Below, one piece after another: positions 34,528 through 43,163 of a stretch of DNA of 64,000 nucleotides. The stretch is from an uncultured Oscillospiraceae bacterium (GTDB taxonomy: Bacteria > Bacillota > Clostridia > Oscillospirales > Oscillospiraceae). Each line of letters starts with the position of its first letter. Position 1 is the first letter of the stretch. The stretch covers positions 1-64,000 of the forward strand of contig CAKTGM010000004.1 in the NCBI GenBank assembly GCA_934561515.1. Direction: 5' to 3'. Under the pieces are notes generated by a model. The model searched no databases. It had not been told where the DNA came from and was given only the letters and a program-made list of their open reading frames with translations. The position numbers were made by a program, and so were the translations under genes.

Positions 34528-35313
34528 TTATAAATTGGTTTGCTTGCCTGCATCCTCGCCGCACTCCACCGTGCAGTCAACGTCAGACCCGGCGAGGCGG
34601 ATGGCCTTCTCGCGGCAGAGCTCGAGCACGGCGATGAACGTCGCCACGATCTCGCTGCGGCTGCGGCTGCCGCGGAAGAGCAGCTGAAAGCGCGTCATGC
34701 CGAATTCCTTCAGCCGGCGGAGGATCTCCTCGGCCTTGCCCTTGACGGGATACGGCTCGCGCCGCACGATCTCGCTCAGCGCCGCGCTCGGCGGTGCTGC
34801 GAGCTTTTCGCCGCGCTCAAAGATGGCCTGCATCGCAAGCACCAGGTCCGCCTTCTCGTGGCTGTATTCGTAGACCTTTCCGCGCTGCATCGGCTCGGGG
34901 CTGCGCGTTGTGATGCTGCACCCGAATTCGCCCATCGGCCCCAGCGTCTTCGTCAGGAGCTTGATGCGAAGGTAGGTGTCCTTCTGCGCGCGCTCCTTGA
35001 GCGATGCGATCAGCTCATCCATCTCGCTTTGCGCCTGCTCGTCCTCGAGCGAGAGAAGCATCCGCGTCTTGATGTACATCAGGTGCGCGGCCATCGTGAT
35101 GAACTCGCTCGCGACCTCGAGATCGAGGCTCTTTCTCTGCTCAAGATAGGCAAGGTACTGATCCAGAATGAGTGCGATGGGAATGTCCTGGATCTCTATT
35201 TTATTTTTTGACAGCAGGAAGAGGATGAGATCGAGCGGGCCTTCAAAGTCCTGCAGCGTTTCCGCGCTGCGCTCGTGCACGATCCCTTCGAGCTTGAAAA
35301 CAGGGTTATCCAT
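34528..35313 (-). CDS. scpA: Segregation and condensation protein A
   Basis: The kleisin that bridges Smc heads. 'FEGPLDLILFLLSKNKIEIQD' region at residues 24-44 is the N-terminal signature; the C-terminal winged helix carries 'VATFIAVLELCREKAIRL'. 261 residues. Located between the M50 protease (five bases upstream) and scpB, a standard Firmicutes arrangement. Confidence 0.96.
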   Translation of the reverse strand: MDNPVFKLEGIVHERSAETLQDFEGPLDLILFLLSKNKIEIQDIPIALILDQYLAYLEQRKSLDLEVASEFITMAAHLMYIKTRMLLSLEDEQAQSEMDELIASLKERAQKDTYLRIKLLTKTLGPMGEFGCSITTRSPEPMQRGKVYEYSHEKADLVLAMQAIFERGEKLAAPPSAALSEIVRREPYPVKGKAEEILRRLKEFGMTRFQLLFRGSRSRSEIVATFIAVLELCREKAIRLAGSDVDCTVECGEDAGKQTNL

Positions 35314-35318
35314 TCACT

Positions 35319-35978
35319 TCATCTCAATACGATCAGATTTACAAGAAACGAGTACACCCGATAGATGCCCTCGCTGAGGATATTATCCCCCACGCCGAGC
35401 CACACGAGCACAAAAAGCAGCGCCATGCCGTATCTTTCGTAGCGCATGAGCGTCATGTACGCGCGGTCGGGCAGGAAGGAAAAGAGCACCTTCGACCCGT
35501 CGAGCGGCGAGATGGGGATGAGGTTAAAAAGGCCGAGGCCGATGCTCATGCACGCCGTCATCAAAAGAAAATCGAGCGCGCCGGCGCAAAGCGCGGTGTC
35601 GGCATAATGCCCCAGCACGAGCCGCGCGGCAAAGAGCAGCAGCACTGCGAGCAGCAGGTTGGAAGCGGGGCCCGCGAGCGCCGTGAGCGCCATGCCCTGC
35701 TTGGGTTTTTTAAAATAGCGCATATCGACCGGCACGGGCTTTGCCCAGCCGAAGCCGACGAGCAGCATCGCCGCGAGGCCGAACCAGTCGATATGGTGCA
35801 GCGGGTTCAGACTCAGCCGCCGCTCATGCTTGGCCGTCGGGTCGCCAAGGGCGTATGCCGCAAGACCGTGACAGGTCTCATGCACCGTCAGGCATAAAAA
35901 GACGCCGATCACGCGCAAAAGCGCATGAGCCAGCGCGCTCCAGTCGATCGACTGAGCAAGTTCCTGAAAGCTATTCAC
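35319..35978 (-). CDS. Site-2 protease-family membrane zinc metalloprotease (YwhC/SpoIVFB-like, M50)
   Basis: A 219-residue protein with about six membrane spans. The zinc motif HExxH occurs at 33-37 ('TVHETCHGLAAYA'), and the second ligand site reads 'ISPLDGSKVLF', the usual NPDG-like motif. Substrates unknown; YwhC-type proteases lack the PDZ and CBS domains of SpoIVFB. First gene of the operon to ispH-rpsA. Confidence 0.93.
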   Translation of the reverse strand: MNSFQELAQSIDWSALAHALLRVIGVFLCLTVHETCHGLAAYALGDPTAKHERRLSLNPLHHIDWFGLAAMLLVGFGWAKPVPVDMRYFKKPKQGMALTALAGPASNLLLAVLLLFAARLVLGHYADTALCAGALDFLLMTACMSIGLGLFNLIPISPLDGSKVLFSFLPDRAYMTLMRYERYGMALLFVLVWLGVGDNILSEGIYRVYSFLVNLIVLR

Positions 35979-36035
35979 GCAATTTCTCCGTCGTCATTAT
36001 GCAAATCATATTCCATTGCACGTTAGAATGCTTTT

Positions 36036-36064
36036 ATTATATCAGCCGTGCAGCGCTATTACAA
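36036..36064 (-). promoter_or_regulatory. Promoter of the M50-scpAB operon
   Basis: Minus strand TTGTAA (36064-36059), 17 bases, TATAAT (36041-36036), about 60 bases upstream of the first gene. Confidence 0.72.
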
Positions 36065-36141
36065 GCCGTTTTGCAATTTTTGCTGCATTTTGTTTTCTGA
36101 AATGCAAGGCATATTTTCAGATGAATTGCACAAATACAAGG

Positions 36142-36177
36142 AAGGAGCGCCCCTGCCGCATGACAGGAGCGCTCCTT
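36142..36177 (-). terminator. Terminator of metQNI
   Basis: AAGGAGCGC-CCTG hairpin with its complement around an eight-base loop, directly after metI; the T-run behind it on minus is weak (CTTCCTTGTATTT). Confidence 0.65.
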
Positions 36178-36190
36178 GCATCCTTCATCT

Positions 36191-36884
36191 TTACTTTTTG
36201 AGCCGCTTGTCGCTCTTAACGGCAAGATACGTGCCGAGCGACTGGAAAATCTGCACCAGAATGATGAGCAGCACGACCGCTGCGAACATCACAAGGTACT
36301 TGTAGCGGTAGTAGCCGTAGTCGATGGCGATCTTGCCGAGGCCGCCGCCGCCGATGATGCCGCTCATCGCCGAGTAGCCGAGGATGGTCGTCAGCGCGAT
36401 GGTGAAGTTCTGGAGAAGCGAGGGAACGCTCTCGGGGATCATCACCTTGCAGATGATCTGCATGGGCGTTGCGCCCATGCTCTGCGCCGCCTCGATGATG
36501 TTGGGGTCCACCTCGCGAAGGCTTCCTTCAACGAGACGCGCAACGAAGGGGAACGCCGCCACCACGAGCGGAACGATGGTCGCGGTCGTGCCGACGGTCG
36601 TGCCGATGATGAGGCGCGAGAGCGGGAAGACCATGATCATTAGAATAAGGAAGGGAATGGAGCGCAGGAGGTTGATGATGACGTTCAGGATACGCATCAG
36701 CGCCTTCGGCAGCGGCAGAACGCCGTCCTTCTCCCCCGCTACGAGCAGCACGCCCAGCGGAAGGCCGATGACAACGGCCAGCGCCGTTGAAAGGGCGGTC
36801 ACATAAAAGGTCTCCCAGATCGCCTTGGGAAACTGTGTCTGCATGGCGGCAGAAAGCTCCGCAACGGACTGCGGAGAAAAGAGA

Positions 36885-36895
<11 letters not shown>
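36191..36895 (-). CDS. metI: Methionine ABC transporter permease
   Basis: A 234-residue inner-membrane permease with five to six spans and the EAA loop 'EAAQSMGATPMQI' that docks on the ATPase. Together with MetN and MetQ it imports D/L-methionine. Overlaps the metN stop by 11 bases. Metal or lipoprotein relatives are unlikely given the NIL domain on the partner ATPase. Confidence 0.94.
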
Positions 36896-37898
<1,003 letters not shown>

Positions 37899-37926
37899 GG
37901 ATGCTCCCTCCTTCCCGTTTTCTCTC

Positions 37927-38805
37927 TTACTTGGCGCTCAGCGCGTCCAGCGTGGTCTGCTTGCCGCCGTAGAGGCCCATGGGCTCGACGTGGATGGCGG
38001 CAACGGAGACGATGTGGGTGCCCTTTTCAGCGTTAAAGTCGTTCAGGTACGGAGCATGCTGGAAGTAGTTGGCATCCGCCGTGCCATCTTCGACAACATT
38101 GTTGGGAATCACATAGTCAGGATAGGTCTGGATGTCGAGGGTGATGTTCTTCTCGGCAAGGATGCTCTTCACGACCTCGAGAATCTCCGCGTGCGGGGTC
38201 GGGGAAGCAGCGACGGAAATGGTCTCGCCGGAGAGAGCGTCGTAGTCAACGCTTGCATCGTAGCCGTCGGTCGGGGCGTCGACGGTGCTGACGACAGCGC
38301 CGTCATACTTCTCGTTGATGTAGTCAACGACCTGCTGGCTCTCGAGCGCCGCGACGAGCGCCTTGATCTTATCGGAGCTCTCGTTGCCCTCCTTCACGGC
38401 GAGAATGTTGGCATAAGCGGAGGAGGAGCCCTCGATCACAAGGGAGTCGTCCACGGGGTTGAGACCCGCGTTGATGGCGTAGTTGGAGTTGATGACGGCG
38501 TAGTCGACGTCGCGCAGGATGTTGGGGATCTGCGCGGCCTCGGTCTCAACGATCTCAACGTTGTACGGATTCTCAACGATGTCGTTCTTGGTGGCGGTGA
38601 TGCCGGCGCCGTCGGCGAGCTTGATGATGCCGTTCTCCTCGAGTAGGAGCAGCGCGCGGGCTTCGTTGGTGGTGTCGTTGGGGACGGCGATCTGGATGGG
38701 AGCGGCGTTGTCGCCGTCCTTGGAGCCGCAGCCGGTCAGGGCGAGCGCGGCGGTGAGGACGAGTGCAAGAGCAAGTGCAGTCAGCTTGATAGAATTCTTT
38801 TTCAT
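37927..38805 (-). CDS. metQ: Methionine-binding lipoprotein (MetQ/NlpA)
   Basis: A 292-residue substrate-binding lipoprotein. Signal peptide with lipobox 'AALALTGCG' (Cys about 26) for lipid anchoring, then the NlpA fold ('IAVPNDTTNEARALLLLEE', 19 residues, and 'NANYFQHAPYLNDF'-like stretch, here 'ANYFQHAPYLNDFN'). AAAGGAGA precedes the ATG. First structural gene of the operon, preceded by a long regulatory leader described separately. Confidence 0.95.
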   Translation of the reverse strand: MKKNSIKLTALALALVLTAALALTGCGSKDGDNAAPIQIAVPNDTTNEARALLLLEENGIIKLADGAGITATKNDIVENPYNVEIVETEAAQIPNILRDVDYAVINSNYAINAGLNPVDDSLVIEGSSSAYANILAVKEGNESSDKIKALVAALESQQVVDYINEKYDGAVVSTVDAPTDGYDASVDYDALSGETISVAASPTPHAEILEVVKSILAEKNITLDIQTYPDYVIPNNVVEDGTADANYFQHAPYLNDFNAEKGTHIVSVAAIHVEPMGLYGGKQTTLDALSAK

Positions 38806-38852
38806 TGGAACGATCTCCTTTTAAGATGATGATATGTGAATGGGATGGTGGT

Positions 38853-38871
38853 GCGGGACGCTCCGTCCCGC
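38853..38871 (-). repeat. Perfect 8-bp stem hairpin before metQ
   Basis: GCGGGACG and CGTCCCGC around a three-base loop, immediately after the stop of the small ORF at 38872 and about 47 bases before the metQ start. No T-run, so it is not a terminator. May shape translation or decay of the metQ mRNA. Confidence 0.6.
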
Positions 38872-38937
38872 TCAGATGACGTGCCAAGCAGTGTCCGGCG
38901 GACACATTCGGTCATCTCTCATCAATTCAAAACGCAT
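38872..38937 (-). CDS. Small ORF (21 codons) between the attenuator and metQ
   Basis: Reads MRFELMRDDRMCPPDTAWHVI with a good AAAGGAG six bases before the ATG. The same frame is open further upstream to an ATG at 39003, ten bases after the Met-rich leader stop, giving 43 codons that span the terminator hairpin. It is followed at once by the 8-bp hairpin. It could be a second leader, a coupling device, or not translated. No known family recognised. Confidence 0.4.
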   Translation of the reverse strand: MRFELMRDDRMCPPDTAWHVI

Positions 38938-38958
38938 GGTTTGCTCCTTTCGGGAAAT

Positions 38959-38992
38959 TAAAAACAGCGGAAGGTCATTGACCTTCCGCTGT
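38959..38992 (-). terminator. Attenuator terminator in the metQNI leader
   Basis: Perfect 13-bp stem ACAGCGGAAGGTC / GACCTTCCGCTGT with a three-base loop and TTTTT-AATTT immediately after, on the minus strand only. It stands about 20 bases after the stop of the Met-rich leader ORF and about 155 bases before metQ. A segment inside the leader ORF at 39025-39039 can pair with it: GGUCAUU to AAUGACC (7 pairs) and CCUUUCU to GGAAGG-type bases (6 pairs, two G-U), with a 2x2 mismatch. That pairing would break the terminator. Confidence 0.8.
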
Positions 38993-39012
38993 CGTTCACT
39001 CATGGTGAATTC

Positions 39013-39123
39013 TCAGACAGTTTTAGAAAGGAAATGACCATTTTCTCCATGACGAATCATGCACATGCTGAACATGCGCATCATCGGCATCATCATGAAG
39101 TTGACAGAATAGATGTTCTTCAT
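39013..39123 (-). CDS. Methionine-rich leader peptide (candidate attenuation leader of metQNI)
   Basis: A 36-codon ORF with AAAGGA about ten bases upstream. Residues 10-22 are MMMPMMRMFSMCM: eight methionines in thirteen residues and nine in total. Such a run of codons for the amino acid handled by the downstream genes is the signature of ribosome-mediated attenuation leaders. Codons 29-33 lie about 19 bases beyond the last Met and can form the antiterminator with the terminator at 38959-38992. A ribosome waiting at the Met run would leave them free; one that reaches the stop would cover them. The peptide has no other resemblance. Too short for usual gene finders. Function inferred, structure directly seen. 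Confidence 0.75.
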   Translation of the reverse strand: MKNIYSVNFMMMPMMRMFSMCMIRHGENGHFLSKTV

Positions 39124-39149
39124 GTCAATAGATCCTTTCCTGTAAGTGC

Positions 39150-39164
39150 CGCCCTCGCGGGGCG
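39150..39164 (-). other. Small hairpin in the 5' leader of metQNI
   Basis: CGCCC pairs with GGGCG around five bases, between the predicted transcription start and the leader ribosome binding site. May be incidental in this GC-rich genome. Confidence 0.35.
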
Positions 39165-39181
39165 TCCGATTCGATGTGCGT

Positions 39182-39210
39182 ATCGTAGCACCATCTCTTC
39201 CTCTTGTCAA
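39182..39210 (-). promoter_or_regulatory. Promoter of the metQNI leader transcript
   Basis: Minus strand TTGACA (39210-39205), 17 bases, TACGAT (39187-39182), about 60 bases before the Met-rich ORF. A 12-bp perfect palindrome ATTTTGCAAAAT at 39224-39235 sits just upstream of the -35 and could bind a regulator. Confidence 0.7.
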
Positions 39211-39271
39211 CACCCAATTTATAATTTTGCAAAATGAATCAATTTTTTTGCAGGTCGGGCGCTGCATTTGG

Positions 39272-40159
39272 TCAATTGTTCCGCAGCTCGAGCGCGTGGA
39301 CGAGGAAGATAAGAAAGTCGCTTCCTTCCATCCCCTCGAGCGCGCGCGCCGCCTGCTCGCTGTGCTCGTGGACGAGCCTCTGGCAGGCATCAAGCCCCAG
39401 AAGGTCGACAAACGTCGTCTTCCCCTCTTCCCTGTCAGAGCCGATGGGCTTGCCGAAGGTCTTCTCATCGCCGATGACATCGAGCATATCGTCGCGGATC
39501 TGGAAGGCGTAGCCGAAGTGGTCGGCGTAGCGCGCCGCCGCGTCCTTCTGCGCCTGCGTGCCGCCCGCCGCGGCAACACCCATCAGGCACGCGCCGCGGA
39601 TGAGCGCGCTCGTCTTGCGCAGGTGGATCTCGTTGAGCTCATCCTCCGTGAGCGCCTTCCCCTCCCACTCAAGGTCGAGCTGCTGGCCGCCGCAGATGCC
39701 CTCGTGCCCGGCGGCACGGGCAAGGAGCCTGCCGCATTCAAGCGCGCGCTCGGCAGGCAGCGGCGCGGAGAGCACCGTTTCAAAGGCGAAGGCTTGCAGC
39801 GCATCGCCCGCGAGCGTTGCCGTGCACTCGCCGAAGACCTTGTGGTTCGATGGCTTGCCCCGGCGCAGATCATCGTTGTCCATCACGGGGAGATCATCGT
39901 GGATGAGCGAATAGGTGTGCAGCATCTCAACGCCGCAGGCCGCGCCCAGCGCCGCCTCCGCATCGCCGCCGCACATCCGGCAGAATTCCATCGTCAGAAT
40001 CGCTCGCAGGTGCTTGCCGCCCGCCGTCAGGCTGTAGCGCATCGATTCGATGAGCCTGCGGTAGCGCGCGTCCGCCGCATTCTCAAGACAGGAGGCAAGA
40101 TAGGCCTCTACCTTCTCCTTATCCGCCGCCATGCGTGCGGAAAACAGCTTTTCATCCAT
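39272..40159 (-). CDS. ispA: Polyprenyl (farnesyl) diphosphate synthase
   Basis: A 295-residue all-helical prenyltransferase that condenses IPP with DMAPP/GPP. The first Asp-rich motif is 'IHDDLPVMDNDDLRRGKP' and the second 'QIRDDMLDVIG'. 'AGGKHLRAIL' binds pyrophosphate. ATG 40159 is chosen because GGAGG lies eight bases upstream, whereas ATG 40168 abuts it. Overlaps xseB by eight bases, as in Bacillus. Confidence 0.95.
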   Translation of the reverse strand: MDEKLFSARMAADKEKVEAYLASCLENAADARYRRLIESMRYSLTAGGKHLRAILTMEFCRMCGGDAEAALGAACGVEMLHTYSLIHDDLPVMDNDDLRRGKPSNHKVFGECTATLAGDALQAFAFETVLSAPLPAERALECGRLLARAAGHEGICGGQQLDLEWEGKALTEDELNEIHLRKTSALIRGACLMGVAAAGGTQAQKDAAARYADHFGYAFQIRDDMLDVIGDEKTFGKPIGSDREEGKTTFVDLLGLDACQRLVHEHSEQAARALEGMEGSDFLIFLVHALELRNN

Positions 40160-40388
40160 TTTTTTCATCCTCCGGAACAAACGGGCTCTCGACCGGCGCG
40201 CCGTCCGCGCCCTTGGAGAGCTTGATGACCTTCTGCTCGGCCTTGTCGAGCATCGCACCGCAGTCGCTCACAAGCTTGCTGCCTTCTTCAAAGAGCTTGA
40301 GCGACTCGGCGAGCTTCGCATCGCCCTTTTCAAGCGCCGCCACGATCTCCTCGAGGCGCGCGAGATTTTCTTCAAATGTTTTTGCCAT
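40152..40388 (-). CDS. xseB: Exodeoxyribonuclease VII small subunit
   Basis: A 78-residue helical protein 'FEENLARLEEIVAALEKGD', the family signature, which assembles around the XseA catalytic subunit. Acidic, Pro-containing C-terminal tail. Overlaps both xseA (17 bases) and ispA. Confidence 0.95.
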   Translation of the reverse strand: MAKTFEENLARLEEIVAALEKGDAKLAESLKLFEEGSKLVSDCGAMLDKAEQKVIKLSKGADGAPVESPFVPEDEKNG

Positions 40389-41607
40389 GGCCCGTTCCTC
40401 CTGTTCTTTGTTCGTCCACCGTGCACATGAGACTGCCCTGCCCCAGCAGGACTTCGATCTTTTCGCCGGCGCTTACCTCCTCCGCCGCGCGCAGAATGTT
40501 CCCGTTTTCGTCCCTTGCAACGGCGTAGCCGCGGCCAAGCACCTTGAGCGGGCTGAGCGCATCAAGCGAGGCGGCAAGGGATGCAAAGCGCTGCGCACGC
40601 TGCGCCGTCTGCGCCTGTGCGAGCGCGGAGAGTTTTCTTTGCGTATAGTCGAGCAGCAGGCGCTTGTCGTCGATGAAGGCCATGGGGTCGCGCAGCACGC
40701 GGCTGCGGGCAAGCGCTGCATAGCGCTCTTGCAGCGCCTTCACGCGCTTTTGCTCGCCCTGTTCCATGCGCGTGCCGAGCGCATCGAGCCGGCGGCGCAG
40801 CTCCTGCCGGTCCGGCACGGCGATCTCCGCCGCGTTCGACGGCGTCGACGCTCTCGCGTCGGCGACAAAATCCGAGATCGTCACGTCCGGCTCGTGCCCG
40901 ACGGCGGAGATGACCGGAAGATCGGATGCGTAAATGGCGCGTGCCACGCGCTCGTCGTTGAAGGCCCAGAGGTCTTCGATCGACCCGCCGCCGCGACCTG
41001 TGATGATGAGGTCGGCGACCTTCCATTTGTTCGCATAACGCAGCGCGCCCGCGATCTCCGCCGGGGCCTCCGCCCCCTGCACGCGCACGGGCAGGAGCAC
41101 GACCTCGCTCATCGGCCAGCGCGCTTTCAGGATGCGCAGCATATCGTGCACCGCCGCGCCCGCGGACGAGGTGATGATGGCGATGCGGCGCGGGTATTTC
41201 GGCAGCGGCTTTTTGTGCGCCGGGTCGAATAGCCCCTCCTTGCCGAGCGATTCCTTGAGCTGCTCGAAGGCGACGTGCAGATCGCCCACGCCCTGCACGC
41301 TCAAATCCGAGCAGTAGAGCTGGTATCCGCCGTCGCGCGGGAAGACGCCGATGCGCCCGAAGGCCACGACCTTCATGCCGTTTTCCGGGCGGAAGCGGAG
41401 CTTTGCCGCCATGCCGCGGAACATCACGCAGCGAAGCGCGCTCCCCTCGTCCTTGAGCGTAAAGTAATGGTGCCCCGAGGGGTAGCATTTGTAGTTTGAT
41501 ATCTCGCCGCGCACGAAGATCGTCTGGAGCTGCGGCACGGCGTCAAGCAGCGCCTTGATGAAATTGTTGGCCTCGGATACGCTGAAGATCATCTGCTCGC
41601 CCGCCAT
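40372..41607 (-). CDS. xseA: Exodeoxyribonuclease VII large subunit
   Basis: Catalytic subunit that degrades single-stranded DNA. N-terminal OB fold ('VRGEISNYKCYPSGHHYFTL'), central catalytic domain with 'RGGGSIEDLWAFNDE', and a coiled-coil C-terminus. ATG 41607 (MAGEQMIFSV, 411 aa) has AGGTGAGG upstream; the longer frame lacks similarity there. Confidence 0.95.
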   Translation of the reverse strand: MAGEQMIFSVSEANNFIKALLDAVPQLQTIFVRGEISNYKCYPSGHHYFTLKDEGSALRCVMFRGMAAKLRFRPENGMKVVAFGRIGVFPRDGGYQLYCSDLSVQGVGDLHVAFEQLKESLGKEGLFDPAHKKPLPKYPRRIAIITSSAGAAVHDMLRILKARWPMSEVVLLPVRVQGAEAPAEIAGALRYANKWKVADLIITGRGGGSIEDLWAFNDERVARAIYASDLPVISAVGHEPDVTISDFVADARASTPSNAAEIAVPDRQELRRRLDALGTRMEQGEQKRVKALQERYAALARSRVLRDPMAFIDDKRLLLDYTQRKLSALAQAQTAQRAQRFASLAASLDALSPLKVLGRGYAVARDENGNILRAAEEVSAGEKIEVLLGQGSLMCTVDEQRTGGTGHGKNI

Positions 41608-41636
41608 GTGCCTCACCTCTTTTTCTGCCAAATGAA

Positions 41637-41672
41637 AGAAAAGCAGAGCGCCGTTTGACACTCTGCTTTTTT
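41637..41672. terminator. Terminator between nusB and xseA
   Basis: AAGCAGAG and CTCTGCTT flank a 12-base loop, with T-rich runs on both strands. Lies after the nusB stop on minus and may act as a partial stop before xseA. Confidence 0.65.
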
Positions 41673-41674
41673 GA

Positions 41675-42127
41675 TTATTCCGCGCTCACTTCGCCGCGCA
41701 CAAAGCTGCCGAGGATGCCGTTGATGAACTTGACCGTCTCCGGCGTTTCATACTTCTTTGCGATCTCGACCGCCTCGTTGATGGCGACGCCGTTGGGAAT
41801 ATCGCTGCGGTAGAGCACCTCGTACATCGCAACGCGCATGATCGCCGAGGCGACAAGCGGGATGCGGTCGAAGCTCCAGCCGCGGGCATAGTTGGCAATG
41901 TAGCCGTCCAGCTCCGGCGCGTGCTCGGCAACGCCGAGAACGATGGAGCGGATATACTCCTCCTGCGCCTTCCCGGGCAGCTTTTCATAAATGCCGTCCT
42001 CATCCTTGAGCGTTTCAAAGTATTCCCCCGTCAGGCGCTCGTCGAGCAGCTCCTGGGGCGTTTTGTCCGTAAAGCTCAGTTCGTATGCAAGATGCACTGC
42101 GATCTCTCGCGCGATATTACGAATCAT
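41675..42127 (-). CDS. nusB: Transcription antitermination protein NusB
   Basis: A 150-residue all-helical RNA-binding protein of the rRNA antitermination complex. 'YARGWSFDRIPLVASAIMRVA' region and 'GVAINEAVEIAKKYETPE' match NusB. ATG 42127 is chosen because upstream sequence of the frame lacks family similarity. Preceded by the Asp23 gene. Confidence 0.95.
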   Translation of the reverse strand: MIRNIAREIAVHLAYELSFTDKTPQELLDERLTGEYFETLKDEDGIYEKLPGKAQEEYIRSIVLGVAEHAPELDGYIANYARGWSFDRIPLVASAIMRVAMYEVLYRSDIPNGVAINEAVEIAKKYETPETVKFINGILGSFVRGEVSAE

Positions 42128-42147
42128 TCTTGTTCTGTCCTTTGTCT

Positions 42148-42513
42148 TTAGTTGAAGCTGATCCCGCCCACGTGGACGTTGACCGCGTGCACGCAGTAGC
42201 CCGTCATGGCGCTCACTGCCGCGCTCACGCCGTCCTGCACCTTGCGGGCTGTTTCGGGGATGGCGTAGCCATAGCGCACCATCAGGTAAACGTCGATGAT
42301 GATCTCGCCGTCCTGCACCTCGGCGCGCACGCCGCGCAGGGCCTTCTTGCCCGTGAACTGCTCCGTGATCTGCTCGGTCACATTCTGGCACATGGACCCA
42401 ACGCCCTCGATCTCGCCGATGGCGTCCGCCGCGATGGCGGCGACCACATCCTCCGAAATATGGATGCTGCCGTTTTCCTCGGTGCGGGTCAGATACTCTC
42501 GATTTTCAGCCAT
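42148..42513 (-). CDS. Asp23/Gls24-family envelope stress protein
   Basis: A 121-residue protein with 'VVAAIAADAIGEIEGVGSM' and 'IDVYLMVRYGYAIPE', typical of YqhY-type Asp23 proteins. YqhY sits between acc genes and nusB in Bacillus, and here lies between spoIIIAH and nusB. Function linked to envelope or fatty-acid homeostasis in relatives. Confidence 0.92.
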   Translation of the reverse strand: MAENREYLTRTEENGSIHISEDVVAAIAADAIGEIEGVGSMCQNVTEQITEQFTGKKALRGVRAEVQDGEIIIDVYLMVRYGYAIPETARKVQDGVSAAVSAMTGYCVHAVNVHVGGISFN

Positions 42514-42585
42514 TCTGACATCTCTCCTTGCTTGAAATGCTTATATCAAGAGTATTTTACCATCATCTTTTGAAAAATACAACAG

Positions 42586-43119
42586 CTAATTTACTTCCGT
42601 GATCCTGATGCACTCTGCGCCAAGGCCCGTTTCCTGCTTGATGATGTCCGTGATGCGAGCCACGTCCTCGGTCTGCAAGCCGTCCTCCCCCGCCGAGACC
42701 ACCACGCTTGCGCCGTCCTCGGAGAGAAAGACCACGCAGTCGGCATAGCCCTTCGCCGTGATCATGTTTTCGATCTGCGCCTCGCTGAGCGTGTAGGCTG
42801 CGAGCGTCTGGATGCTCTTTGCCGCCTCGTTCGCCGTCGACTCATCGACGCTCTCATTTTCGCTCGCCTCCTTCAGGAGTGAGAGCGCGCTGTCGCGCGC
42901 CTGCTGGCGCGTCAATCGGGCCGAGGCAAAGTAGTCCGTCCCCTCCGCTCCGGCCGCCTCCGCCGCCGGAGCGTCCGCGCCGCTGACCTGCTGGGCCTGC
43001 CCCAGAATCTTCGCCGGCTGCTCGACCCTTTGCGCGTATTTCCCATTCAGGAAGATCGCCGCGCAGACAAAGACGAGAATGACGCCGACCACTGCGTTCC
43101 GTTTCCATAGCTGCTTCAT
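42586..43119 (-). CDS. spoIIIAH: Stage III sporulation protein AH
   Basis: A 177-residue single-span protein: helix near 10-25 ('VVGVILVFVCAAIFLNG') and an outer-forespore-side ring-forming domain ending 'AECIRITEVN'. SpoIIIAH binds SpoIIQ across the septum in the mother cell-forespore channel. ATG 43119 has GGAGGG seven bases upstream. Last gene of the spoIIIA string, about 45 bases after AG. Confidence 0.93.
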   Translation of the reverse strand: MKQLWKRNAVVGVILVFVCAAIFLNGKYAQRVEQPAKILGQAQQVSGADAPAAEAAGAEGTDYFASARLTRQQARDSALSLLKEASENESVDESTANEAAKSIQTLAAYTLSEAQIENMITAKGYADCVVFLSEDGASVVVSAGEDGLQTEDVARITDIIKQETGLGAECIRITEVN

Positions 43120-43163
43120 GACCGTTCCCTCCATGCCGTTCGTTTGATAAAAAATAAGTAGCT

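Noticed and set aside
31555..34533. Very long plus-strand open frame (992 codons) across dacF-scpB
   Set aside because: Antisense to five well-recognised minus-strand genes; composition is a shadow of GC-rich codon use, without ribosome binding site or family match.
38840..39037. Plus-strand 65-codon open frame opposite the metQ leader
   Set aside because: No ribosome binding site and it runs against the clear promoter-leader-terminator arrangement of the minus strand.
38806..39210. SAM riboswitch or Met T-box before metQ
   Set aside because: None of the conserved T-box (TGGNACCGCG) or SAM-box elements is visible; the structure fits a peptide-coupled attenuator.
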